NCBI GenBank assembly: GCA_963753165.1
Contig: CAVWBP010000009.1
Span: 62,001-126,000, forward strand
Origin: JAKLQR01 sp963753165
GTDB lineage: Bacteria > Nitrospirota > Thermodesulfovibrionia > Thermodesulfovibrionales > SM23-35
Reading direction: 5' to 3'
Length of the DNA stretch: 64,000 nucleotides
In this document: positions 1-8,071 of the stretch, in pieces
Numbering within the stretch: the first letter of the stretch is position 1
Layout: every line of letters starts with the position of its first letter
Notes under the pieces: model-generated
The model's database searches: none
What the model was told of the DNA's origin: nothing
The model's input: the letters and a program-made list of their open reading frames with translations, nothing else
Program-made: the position numbers and the translations under genes

Positions 1-140
1 CACGTTCGGATGCAATGTGTTGGGTATTTAAGACATAATACCTCCGCGTTCACGGAGGAGAAGGAAAAAATGGAGAACGTATCGAAAAATTTATTACACC
101 ATTCCTTTCTGCGGAAAGGAATGAATAACCGGGAGCTGTC
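1..140 (+). other. Leader before mlaF, with two short hairpins
   Basis: I recognise no gene in these bases. The first frame stays open but matches no permease C-terminus that I know, although an MlaE-type permease would be expected just upstream of mlaF. Two inverted repeats are visible: CCTCCG/CGGAGG around 42-59, and a perfect 9-bp stem with a TGCG loop at 101-122. The second lies directly before the mlaF start region and could shape its translation. It has no T-run, so it is not an obvious terminator. Confidence 0.4.
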
Positions 141-914
141 ATGTCATCACAACTCCGGATAGAAGTGCGCGGGCTTGATATGGGATATGACGGCTTTGTG
201 CTCATGCACGATCTGAATTTTATCGTCAACAAAGGCGATATCTTTATCATCATGGGCGGAAGCGGATGCGGAAAAACCACATTAATGAAAATTCTTGTCG
301 GGCTCAAGGAGCCTCTTCGCGGACAGGTTTTTTACAACGGGATGAACTTCTGGGAAGCCGATCCAACGGAGCGGGAGAAGACCATGAGGAGCTTCGGCAT
401 CCTTTACCAGAGCGGGGCATTGTGGAGTTCCATGACCCTGGCAGAGAATATCGCGCTTCCGCTTGAACAGTACACTGCGCTGAATCGCAGCCAGATCAGG
501 GAAGTCGTTTCGCTGAAACTCGCACTTGTCGGACTGGCAGGATTCGAGGACTTTTATCCTTCGGAAATCAGCGGCGGGATGCGAAAAAGGGCCGGTCTTG
601 CAAGGGCCATGGCGCTTGATCCCGATATCCTTTTCTTTGACGAACCGTCTGCAGGACTGGACCCGGTCAGCGCCCGTCTTCTCGACGACCTGATTCTTGA
701 ACTCAGGGACAGCCTTGGCGCAACGATAGTCGTCGTCACCCATGAACTGGCCAGCATCTTTGCGATAGGGAATAATGCGGTCTATCTCGATATCGAGACA
801 AAGACGATCACTGCATCCGGAAATCCGAAGAAGCTTCTCGCCGAATCACGTGATCCGAAGGTTATCAGGTTTTTGACCCGTGGAGAGAAAATATTGGAAG
901 GAGCCAAATTATGA
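141..914 (+). CDS. mlaF: MlaF-like phospholipid ABC transporter ATP-binding protein
   Basis: This 257-residue cytoplasmic ATPase should power an MCE-type lipid transporter between the inner and outer membrane. It carries Walker A (GGSGCGKTT, about residues 39-47), the ABC signature SGGMRKR (about 147) and Walker B ILFFDEPSAGLDP (about 168). The SGGMRKR form is typical of MlaF/Ttg2A/Mkl ATPases rather than of general importers. The start follows GGGAG at a normal distance. It overlaps the next gene (mlaD) by four bases, so the two are translationally coupled. The MlaE permease should lie upstream, outside the window. Confidence 0.9.
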   Translation: MSSQLRIEVRGLDMGYDGFVLMHDLNFIVNKGDIFIIMGGSGCGKTTLMKILVGLKEPLRGQVFYNGMNFWEADPTEREKTMRSFGILYQSGALWSSMTLAENIALPLEQYTALNRSQIREVVSLKLALVGLAGFEDFYPSEISGGMRKRAGLARAMALDPDILFFDEPSAGLDPVSARLLDDLILELRDSLGATIVVVTHELASIFAIGNNAVYLDIETKTITASGNPKKLLAESRDPKVIRFLTRGEKILEGAKL

Positions 915-1905
915 GCAAACAGGCAAACAAGACGCTTATCGGAGCGTTCGTCATCGGATCTATTGCCCTGCTTGTAGCTGCTGTCCTTATTCTTGGCGGA
1001 GGAAAGTTATTCAGCAATAAATTCAAGGTGGTGATGTTCTTCGATGGATCGATAAAGGGACTCAATGTCGGTTCTCCCGTGATGTTCCGGGGAGTAAAGG
1101 TAGGGACAGTGTCCGATATCAACCTGATGCTTGACGCCAGGGCCCTGTCCTTTCAAACTCCTGTTGTCGCTGAATTAGACCCGGCGCGATTGGTGCTCAC
1201 AGGGGGGGTGAACGTGACGATCCATCAAGGCTTCAGGCTCTCATAGGCCATGGGCTGAAAGCACAACTTCAGCTGCAGAGCATCGTCACCGCACAGCTCC
1301 TGGTCGCCCTGGACCTTTTTCCGGACAAACCTGCCCATTTTGTGGGGCTTGTGAAAGAATATCCGGAAATTCCGACCGTTCCGACTTCCCTCGCGGAACT
1401 GTCGAAAGCAATAGAGGACCTCCCCCTGAAGGAGATTATCATGAACCTGAACAGCGCAATGGACGGTATACAGAAGATCGTCAATGCACCGGAGGTAAAA
1501 GAAGATATCCAGACCCTCCACCTCACGCTTCAGGAAGCACGCGAACTTATCAGGAATATTGACCAGAAAATCGACCCGCTGATAACAAATTTGAACGCGT
1601 TAACTGATGATGCGCGCGGTTCTCTGGGTCAGGCAAATAACACTCTGTCCGCGATAGAAAAAGAAGCACAGGAAATCGCAACCACGACAAAGAAAACCCT
1701 GGAATCCGCACAGTCCGCGCTCAGAAAGTCTGAAAATGCTTTCGCCACCTTTTCAGACGATTCGCAGCTTTTATTCGAGACCAGGAAAACCCTCAAGGAA
1801 TTGTCTGCGGCTGCCCGTTCTCTCCGGGTTCTCTCCGAGTATCTGGAACAGCACCCCGAAGCACTCCTCAGGGGAAAACCTAACCAGGAAGGAGCATCAC
1901 AATGA
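911..1905 (+). CDS. mlaD: MlaD/PqiB-like MCE-domain protein, frameshifted
   Basis: A lipid-binding MCE protein, anchored by one N-terminal membrane segment (about residues 12-32, IGAFVIGSIALLVAAVLI) with the MCE fold following. The frame that begins at 911 stops at 1246. The homologous sequence continues in another frame (GHGLKAQLQLQSIVTAQLL, then the long helical tail) to 1905. Restoring one G in the seven-G run at 1202-1208 joins the two parts into about 331 residues. The C-terminal half is helical and rich in Gln, Glu and Lys, as expected for the periplasmic coiled part. It overlaps mlaF upstream and the lipoprotein gene downstream, so it sits in the middle of one operon. The break is probably a sequencing error. 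Confidence 0.82.
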
Positions 1906-2516
1906 GGAAATATTCATTGTTTCTTTCCGCAAACTGCGTTTTTTTCGTTCTTCTCATAATTTCAGCAGGGTGCAGGAGCAGCCCTCCCACCAAGTTTTAT
2001 GCACTGACCGCTCTGAGCGATGAAACCCCGACGCAACAGGTTCCCGCTGCCGGCGGTCACCTTTCCGTAGGTATTGATCCGGTCCAGATCCCTGATTATC
2101 TGGACCGACCCCAGATCGTAACCCGGAGCGGGATGAATGAATTGAAGCTTGCGGAGTATGACAGGTGGGCAGGGTCTCTCGGCGAAAATATCACTGCAGT
2201 CATTGCGGAAAACCTCTCGCTCCTGCTCTCAACGGATAACGTCTTTCCCTATCCATGGAATTCTTCGACCCCTGTGGATTACAGGGCAAGAATAAATATC
2301 ATCCGGATGGAGAGCATTGCGGGCGATCACGTTGAGCTCAAGGCAATATGGACAGTTTCATCCGGCAGGGAGAACAAAGAGGTCCTGACAAAGGCATCTG
2401 TTTTCAGAGAACCGTGGAGCGGACGGGGATATGAAGCAATGGCCGCGGCCATGAGCAGAGTATTGGAAAACCTGTGCCGGGAGATAGGTGCGGAGATCCG
2501 GAAGATAAACGATTGA
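1902..2516 (+). CDS. PqiC-family (ABC-type transport auxiliary) lipoprotein
   Basis: A 204-residue secreted lipoprotein. The N-terminus is a signal peptide ending in a lipobox-like SAGC at about residue 24. The following PPTKFYALTAL and the central IPDYLDRPQIVTR are characteristic of the PqiC/YmbA (DUF330) family, which works with PqiB-type MCE proteins at the outer membrane. It overlaps the mlaD stop by four bases and closes the operon. This pairing replaces the MlaA/MlaC partners of the Escherichia coli system. Confidence 0.82.
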   Translation: MRKYSLFLSANCVFFVLLIISAGCRSSPPTKFYALTALSDETPTQQVPAAGGHLSVGIDPVQIPDYLDRPQIVTRSGMNELKLAEYDRWAGSLGENITAVIAENLSLLLSTDNVFPYPWNSSTPVDYRARINIIRMESIAGDHVELKAIWTVSSGRENKEVLTKASVFREPWSGRGYEAMAAAMSRVLENLCREIGAEIRKIND

Positions 2517-2594
2517 TGCAGCATTCAGGTTGCTATGGAAATTCCAAAAGGAGTTGGACATACCAGGGAAATGTGACCGCCTCGAATTTTGCAC

Positions 2595-3317
2595 TTATAT
2601 TTTTATTCCGAAATCCGGGATAAAACGGGTCAGCTCACGCACTTTGTCAAAAAGGAGCATGAGGCCGAAAATTATGAGGATAAGACCGCTTACTATCATG
2701 ATTACCCGCATATGTTTGACAATCCTCGGCGTATAGCTGAGAAACAGGTTGAGTCCCACTGCCGAGAGAAAAAAGGGGACCGCAAGGCCAAGAGAGTATA
2801 CTGCCAGCAACTGGAATCCGAAGAGCGCTGAGCCCTTTGAGCCTGCATAGAGAAGGATCGTTCCCAGAATCGGTCCTATGCAGGGGCTCCAGCCTGCCGC
2901 AAAGGTCATCCCCACAAGAAAAGTCCCGATATACCCGCCGGGCTTCCCGCTGAGATAGATCTTTTTGTCCAGCATAAGAAAATCGAGCTTCACGAGACCG
3001 GACACGAAAAGTCCAAAGAGTATAATTAATATCCCTCCGATAATCCGTATATAATCCGCATAGGCGTCGAAGAACCTGCCCAGGGCTGAGGAGGAAATAC
3101 CAAGGGCGATGAAGACCGCCGAGAACCCTGCTATGAATGCAAGCGAGTTGGTGATCGTCAGATAATGTATCTTCTTTCTGTCTGTCCCTACGGTAAGGTC
3201 TTTAAAGGAAATGCCGGTGATAAATGAGACATACGAAGGAACGAGCGGAAGCACACAGGGAGAAAGAAAAGACGCCACTCCTGCAAGAAAGGCTAAAGGA
3301 AAAGAAACGTCTGTCAT
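2595..3317 (-). CDS. ccdA: Cytochrome c biogenesis protein CcdA
   Basis: A 240-residue multi-spanning inner-membrane protein that passes electrons from cytoplasmic thioredoxin to periplasmic thiol proteins, for example in haem attachment to cytochrome c. Two conserved cysteine sites are visible: LSPCVLPL near residue 20 and GWSPCIGPILG near residue 140. They are the redox pair of the CcdA/DsbD beta-domain family. The length is normal and there are six likely membrane segments. It is convergent with the lipid-transport operon. No partner thioredoxin gene lies beside it. Confidence 0.9.
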   Translation of the reverse strand: MTDVSFPLAFLAGVASFLSPCVLPLVPSYVSFITGISFKDLTVGTDRKKIHYLTITNSLAFIAGFSAVFIALGISSSALGRFFDAYADYIRIIGGILIILFGLFVSGLVKLDFLMLDKKIYLSGKPGGYIGTFLVGMTFAAGWSPCIGPILGTILLYAGSKGSALFGFQLLAVYSLGLAVPFFLSAVGLNLFLSYTPRIVKHMRVIMIVSGLILIIFGLMLLFDKVRELTRFIPDFGIKI

Positions 3318-3606
3318 ATAATTACTCTAACGCAGAGGTTAAGAAATGTAAAATTCAATTTCCGAATAATTACAAAAATATATAAAGCGTTCACACATCT
3401 GTGAGAACTAAGCGAGCACCAAACCCCTCGCAATGTTTTCGTTTTTAAACCCCTCTCATGTTCAAAATTTCCCAACTAATTTAAGGGATGCAGTGGTATC
3501 CCTGCTCTGCAAAATCCGGGGCGAGCGTAAAGGAGGTTTTTATCCTGAGGGTTTTCATTCCCTGAAAGCTCACTCAATCTGTTTCAGGTTTCATTTATCT
3601 TGTGGT

Positions 3607-3778
3607 ATTATTCTGAAAGATACGCCTGACAACAGAATTCTTGAATGCGCCGGAGGGTGTAAGGCAGATCTGGTTGTAACAGGGGATAACCATCTTCTTT
3701 TTGTTGAAGGAATTTAAAGGCATCGGCGTTGCAAGGGTCGCAGATTTTTTGCATACTTTTAGAACTGAACCAGCCTGA
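3607..3778 (+). pseudogene. Remnant of a PIN-domain toxin gene (C-terminal part)
   Basis: Only the tail of a PIN-family protein of the COG1569 kind can be read. DTPDNRILECAGGCKADLVV and TGDNHLL match its conserved acidic and GDxHLL motifs, and after a one-base shift the frame continues as LLKEFKGIGVARVADFL to a TGA at 3778. The shift falls in the T-run at 3698-3702. No convincing N-terminal half is present upstream, so this is a decayed fragment and not just a sequencing break. The antitoxin is absent. Confidence 0.55.
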
Positions 3779-3797
3779 AATTTATTGGGAGTGAATT

Positions 3798-4358
3798 ATG
3801 AAAGAACGACTGATTGAACTCGTCATAGAAAAGGCATTTAAATACAGCAAGGAGCCTGTTTTTAAATTGGTGTCCGGCAGGACGAGCAACTATTACTTCA
3901 ACTGCAAGGCAGTGACCCTCCATCCTGAAGGAATGTACCTGATTGGAAATACTGTATTTGATATCATCCGGGACCTCGATATTCAGGGCATAGGCGGACT
4001 CACTCTCGGAGCAGACCCTATCGCGAATGCAGTTTCGTACACTTCATATCTCAAGGGCAAACCCATCGAGGCGTTTGTCGTCCGGAAGAGCCCGAAATCC
4101 CACGGGACCATGCTGTGGATTGAAGGGAATATAACCGAGGGAGACAAGGTTGTGATTATTGATGATGTCATTACCACAGGCAAATCAACCATCGAGGCTA
4201 TCACGAGGGCGAAAGAGGCCGGTCTTGAGATAAGAAAAGTGATCGCCCTCATCGACAGGCAGGAGGGAGGCCGGGAGGCTGTTGAGGCGCTTGGATACAA
4301 GCTCGATACGGTTATTACCAGAGATGAGGTAATGGAGCGCTACAAGAATGTCCTTTAA
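3798..4358 (+). CDS. pyrE: Orotate phosphoribosyltransferase
   Basis: A 186-residue cytoplasmic enzyme that joins orotate to PRPP to form orotidine 5'-phosphate in pyrimidine synthesis. The PRPP-binding loop VVIIDDVITTGKST lies at about residues 116-129, and the flexible-loop region VRKSPKSHG precedes it, as in the PyrE family. The length is normal. The start ATG follows GGGAG with good spacing. It converges with the peptide transporter operon, leaving only 12 bases between stops. No other pyr gene is adjacent. Confidence 0.93.
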   Translation: MKERLIELVIEKAFKYSKEPVFKLVSGRTSNYYFNCKAVTLHPEGMYLIGNTVFDIIRDLDIQGIGGLTLGADPIANAVSYTSYLKGKPIEAFVVRKSPKSHGTMLWIEGNITEGDKVVIIDDVITTGKSTIEAITRAKEAGLEIRKVIALIDRQEGGREAVEALGYKLDTVITRDEVMERYKNVL

Positions 4359-4370
4359 CGAGTTGGAAAT

Positions 4371-5240
4371 CTACGACTCCTCGGTCCCCCATAATCTTGG
4401 GTCGATCGCATCTCTCAGCCCTTCGCCGAACAGGTTATAGCTCATCACGGTTATCAGGATCGCCAGTCCCGGGAATACCGAAAGCCACCATGCAATCTCG
4501 ATGTTGTCCTTGCCAGACGTAAGGATATTCCCCCAGCTCGGGGTCGGCGGCTGTACGCCCAACCCCAGGAAACTCAATGCCGATTCTACAAGGATGGCGC
4601 TCGCCACACCGAGAATCGCGGAGACAAACACCGGGGCCATGCTGTTGACCATGATATGTTTCAGAATGATCATCAGATCGCTCACGCCGAGCGCCCTCGC
4701 AGCGAGGACATATTCTCTCTCCTTCAGGGTAAGAAACTCTGCCCTCACAAGCCGCGCCACACCCATCCAGGAGGTGAGCCCTATGATTACCATGATATTC
4801 CAGATGCTGGGGCCTATGAATGCAATAACTGCGAGGATCAGAAAGAACGTGGGGATCGAAAGCATAATATCGATGAACCGCATAATGATCCTCTCGGCCC
4901 AGCCTCCATAATACCCTGCCATTGAACCGAGCAGGATGCCTATCAGGGTAGCAATGCCTACTGCGACGAATCCTACGGCAAGGGAAATGCGGGAACCCCA
5001 TACCATTCTGCTCATGATGTCTCTGCCGAGTTCATCGGTCCCGAGCGGATGCGTAATGCTTGGGGGATTCAGGATATTGTGCCGGTCGATTTCGTTCGGG
5101 TCATAGGGAGAGAATATCGACGCAAAGGCCGCGACAAGGAAGAGGACCAGCACCATTACGCCGCCGATAAAGGCCAGTTTATTCTGCCTGAGCCTTTTCC
5201 AGTACATCTTCAGGGGTGATTTTTTCATTCTGCTGTTCAT
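4371..5240 (-). CDS. Peptide/nickel ABC transporter permease, DppC type
   Basis: A 289-residue inner-membrane permease of the DppC/OppC family. It has an N-terminal membrane segment, the GTDELGRDIMSRMVWGSRIS element typical of these proteins, and the EAA loop region (VRAEFLTLKEREYVLAARAL, about residues 165-185) that contacts the ATPase. It overlaps the start of the upstream DppB gene by four bases, so it is the third gene of the operon. No ATPase genes follow before pyrE, so they must be encoded elsewhere. The substrate cannot be read from the sequence. Confidence 0.87.
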   Translation of the reverse strand: MNSRMKKSPLKMYWKRLRQNKLAFIGGVMVLVLFLVAAFASIFSPYDPNEIDRHNILNPPSITHPLGTDELGRDIMSRMVWGSRISLAVGFVAVGIATLIGILLGSMAGYYGGWAERIIMRFIDIMLSIPTFFLILAVIAFIGPSIWNIMVIIGLTSWMGVARLVRAEFLTLKEREYVLAARALGVSDLMIILKHIMVNSMAPVFVSAILGVASAILVESALSFLGLGVQPPTPSWGNILTSGKDNIEIAWWLSVFPGLAILITVMSYNLFGEGLRDAIDPRLWGTEES

Positions 5241-6235
5241 TTCGCCCTTATCCTCGGGTCCGTAAGCATATACCCTATATCAGCGAGAAGATTGCCCAGC
5301 AGCGTCAGGAAAGCGCCTATGGTGAGGATCCCCATGACGAGGGGATAGTCTCTGGTCATCACGCTCATATAGAAAAGCTGTCCCATTCCCGGTATGCCGA
5401 AAATATTCTCGAAGATTACACTGCCGCCTATGAGACCGGGGACCGCGAGACCGAGCAGTGTGATAATAGGGAGCAGGGCATTGCGCAGGGCATGACGGTA
5501 TACGACCGTATTTTCGTGCAGCCCCTTGGCCCTTGCAACGGTGATATAATCCTGCCGTATTACTTCGAGCATGCTGCCCCTCATAAACCGCGAGAGCCCG
5601 GCGAGTCCTCCGAATGAAGAGATGAACACCGGAAGAATGAGATGCTCTGCCCTGTCCCATATCTTTCCGAAAACCGACAGGGTATTGTAGTCCATGGACT
5701 TTAACCCTGATATCGGCAGCCATCCGAGGTGGATTCCGAAGAGCATCATCAGGAGAAGGGCAAGCCAGAAGCCGGGTGTGGCAAATCCGACGAAAACCGT
5801 AACGGTCGTCACCTTGTCGGAAAACGATCCCTGGTGTGTGGCAGAGAACACCCCGATTGGTATGGCGATCAGAAAGATCAGGAGCATCGAAAGCGCGTTG
5901 ATAACAAAGGTGATGAAGAGCCTCCTCTCCATCAACGGCTGTTTGGTGTCCCATATTTTTTCGATGACCGGTCTTCTGTCAGTCGAGAACGATTCTCCGA
6001 AATCAAATTTCACGATCCTTTTGAGCCATAGTCCATATTGAGTGTATACCGGCTTGTCAAGGCCGTAGTATTTTTCGAGGCGCTCCCGCGCTTCAGGCGT
6101 AATCTTGGGGTTCATTTCGGTGAGCACATCCGTCGGCTTTCCCGGAGCGAGGTGGATAATCAGAAACGAGAGGATCGTGATGCCCAGCAGCGTGGGGATC
6201 ATTTCGAGGAGCCGTTTCACAAGATACGATATCAT
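5237..6235 (-). CDS. Peptide/nickel ABC transporter permease, DppB type
   Basis: A 332-residue permease with the typical DppB N-terminus (VKRLLEMIPTLLGITILSF), which includes the first membrane helix. A large extracytoplasmic loop follows, then the core of membrane segments with the EAA element VIRQDYITVARAKGL at about residues 225-240. It follows the binding-protein gene with no gap and overlaps the DppC gene by four bases. Together they form the membrane channel of one importer. Specificity is unknown. Confidence 0.88.
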   Translation of the reverse strand: MISYLVKRLLEMIPTLLGITILSFLIIHLAPGKPTDVLTEMNPKITPEARERLEKYYGLDKPVYTQYGLWLKRIVKFDFGESFSTDRRPVIEKIWDTKQPLMERRLFITFVINALSMLLIFLIAIPIGVFSATHQGSFSDKVTTVTVFVGFATPGFWLALLLMMLFGIHLGWLPISGLKSMDYNTLSVFGKIWDRAEHLILPVFISSFGGLAGLSRFMRGSMLEVIRQDYITVARAKGLHENTVVYRHALRNALLPIITLLGLAVPGLIGGSVIFENIFGIPGMGQLFYMSVMTRDYPLVMGILTIGAFLTLLGNLLADIGYMLTDPRIRAK

Positions 6236-7873
6236 TTAAGGTTCCATGGCAGCATGCCTCTGCAGCGCCTTCGGCACATACCATCTATAAAGGTTATAGC
6301 TTATTCCTATAGGAGAGGGTTTTATACCCCTGAACCTCGCATGCACAATAGGGGTTGCATCCGGCACATAAAGGAAGATATACGGCAACTCTTCGGCAAG
6401 TATCTCCTGGATTTTGAAATATGCCTTCTTCCGTTCCTCTGTGTCAAACGTCCGTCTCCCTTGCTCCAGAAGCGCATCAACCTCCGGATTCTTATACCCG
6501 ATAAAATTGAACTCTTTCTCTTTCGTCTTGCTTGAATGCCATATATCGTACTGGTCAGGGTCAAGTCCTATGCTCCAGCCGAGTATGACCGCCTGGAACC
6601 GCCGTTTATCGATGAATTCATTAATGAACGTGCTCCATTCAAGCACTCTGATATCTACCTTTATTCCTATTTTGGCGAGCTTCCATTGAATAATCGTAGC
6701 AGTGTTCATTCTGAGGCTGTTCCCCATGTTGGTAAGGATGGTGAACACAAACGGGCTCCCGTCTTTGTCGAGGACACCGTCTCCGTCCGTATCCTGCCAG
6801 CCGGCCTCTTTGAGCAATTCTTTTGCCTTCTGAAGATCATGCCCATATGTCCTTACCCTGGGGTTGTAAGGCCAGGTATCGGGCACATACGGGCCTGTTG
6901 CAGGCTTGCCGAGACCGAAGAGGACAACATCAACAATCTCCTTTTTGTCTATCGCATACGCAATTGCCTGCCTGACCCGTTTGTCCTGAAAAAACGGATG
7001 CCTGAGATTGAATCCCATATAGGTATAGGCAAATACGGGATACCGGAATTTCTGGAAATTCTCTTTGAAATAGCCGGTATCTGTCTGCTTTGTGTACTGA
7101 ATCGGCGTCAGGCCCATGTAATCAATTCCCCCTGCCTTGAGTTCAAGAAACATGGTTGCCGGGTCGGGTATTATTTTGTAAATGTACCGGTCGATATACG
7201 GCCTTCCCTGAAAATAGTCCCTGTTCGATTCGAGAATTACGTCCTGCCCCGGCGTCCAGGTGCGGAGCCTGTAGCGGCCCAGACCTACGGGGTTTCTGCC
7301 GAAATCGGTTTTCGCAATATCCTTTCCCTCAAGCAGATGTTTCGGAAGCACCACCAGGTTCCCCCATGACGTGAGTGCCGGTGCAAAGGGTTTCCGGTAG
7401 GTAACCCTGAATGTGTAAGGGTCTAACACTTCTGCTTTCTTCACCTGCAGATAATCCTCCTGATATGCGGTCGGCGTCTTCTCATTAATAATGGTTTTGT
7501 AGCCGAACATGATATCTTCTGCAGTGAACTCAACCCCGTCGAACCACTTTACCCCTTTTCTCAGGTGGAAGGTGATGACGAGGCCGTCAGGTGAAATATT
7601 CCATGACTCTGCGAGATCACCGATGACGCTAAGGTCGGTATCGTACTTCACGAGGCCGTTGAAGATAAGGCCGGCAACGTCATGAGAAGCGCTGTCGCCT
7701 GCGAGCATGGGGATCAGGATGCTCGGTTCTCCTATTGAGCCTGCTACCAGCGCATCGCCATATGCAGGCTCATCAGGCACCGCTTTCACATCCTGTTTTC
7801 CGTTCTCAGGAGCTTTGTGCCTGCACCCGAAAATTATGAGGAAAACAAGAATGAGATACAGTATTTTTCTCAT
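6236..7873 (-). CDS. Peptide ABC transporter substrate-binding lipoprotein (SBP family 5)
   Basis: A 545-residue solute-binding protein. The signal peptide ends in the lipobox IIFGC at about residues 13-17, so it should be tethered outside the inner membrane. The body matches SBP family 5 (DppA/OppA): LAESWNISPDGLVITFHLRK, VKWFDGVEFTAEDI and DKRVRQAIAYAIDKKEIV. It is the first gene of the three-gene importer operon. The ligand could be peptides, nickel chelates or another compound; the sequence alone does not decide. Confidence 0.88.
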   Translation of the reverse strand: MRKILYLILVFLIIFGCRHKAPENGKQDVKAVPDEPAYGDALVAGSIGEPSILIPMLAGDSASHDVAGLIFNGLVKYDTDLSVIGDLAESWNISPDGLVITFHLRKGVKWFDGVEFTAEDIMFGYKTIINEKTPTAYQEDYLQVKKAEVLDPYTFRVTYRKPFAPALTSWGNLVVLPKHLLEGKDIAKTDFGRNPVGLGRYRLRTWTPGQDVILESNRDYFQGRPYIDRYIYKIIPDPATMFLELKAGGIDYMGLTPIQYTKQTDTGYFKENFQKFRYPVFAYTYMGFNLRHPFFQDKRVRQAIAYAIDKKEIVDVVLFGLGKPATGPYVPDTWPYNPRVRTYGHDLQKAKELLKEAGWQDTDGDGVLDKDGSPFVFTILTNMGNSLRMNTATIIQWKLAKIGIKVDIRVLEWSTFINEFIDKRRFQAVILGWSIGLDPDQYDIWHSSKTKEKEFNFIGYKNPEVDALLEQGRRTFDTEERKKAYFKIQEILAEELPYIFLYVPDATPIVHARFRGIKPSPIGISYNLYRWYVPKALQRHAAMEP

Positions 7874-7941
7874 TCGTGCTGCTGCCGTTTCTGTATCATT
7901 TATAAAATATTACCCCAAAGATTCTTTTTTAGATATTCCTC

Positions 7942-8028
7942 TGTCATTATCCGACTTGATCGGGGGATCCAGTATCAGAAGCTTTGCAAATAAAGAACTG
8001 GATTATCCGGTCAAGCCGGATAATGACA
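7942..8028. repeat. REP-like palindromic element, copy 1
   Basis: Two arms of about 32 bases face each other (TGTCATTATCCGACTTGATC at the left; its approximate complement ends at 8028) around a short spacer. A related element lies at 11034-11116, with the same TGTCATT-CCGRCTTGAYCGGGGGAT core. It occupies most of the gap between the transporter operon and uvrA and could fold as a long hairpin. Confidence 0.7.
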
Positions 8029-8071
8029 ACCATTGGAACAAAATCCATTACGATTAACCAGAACCAGTCTT

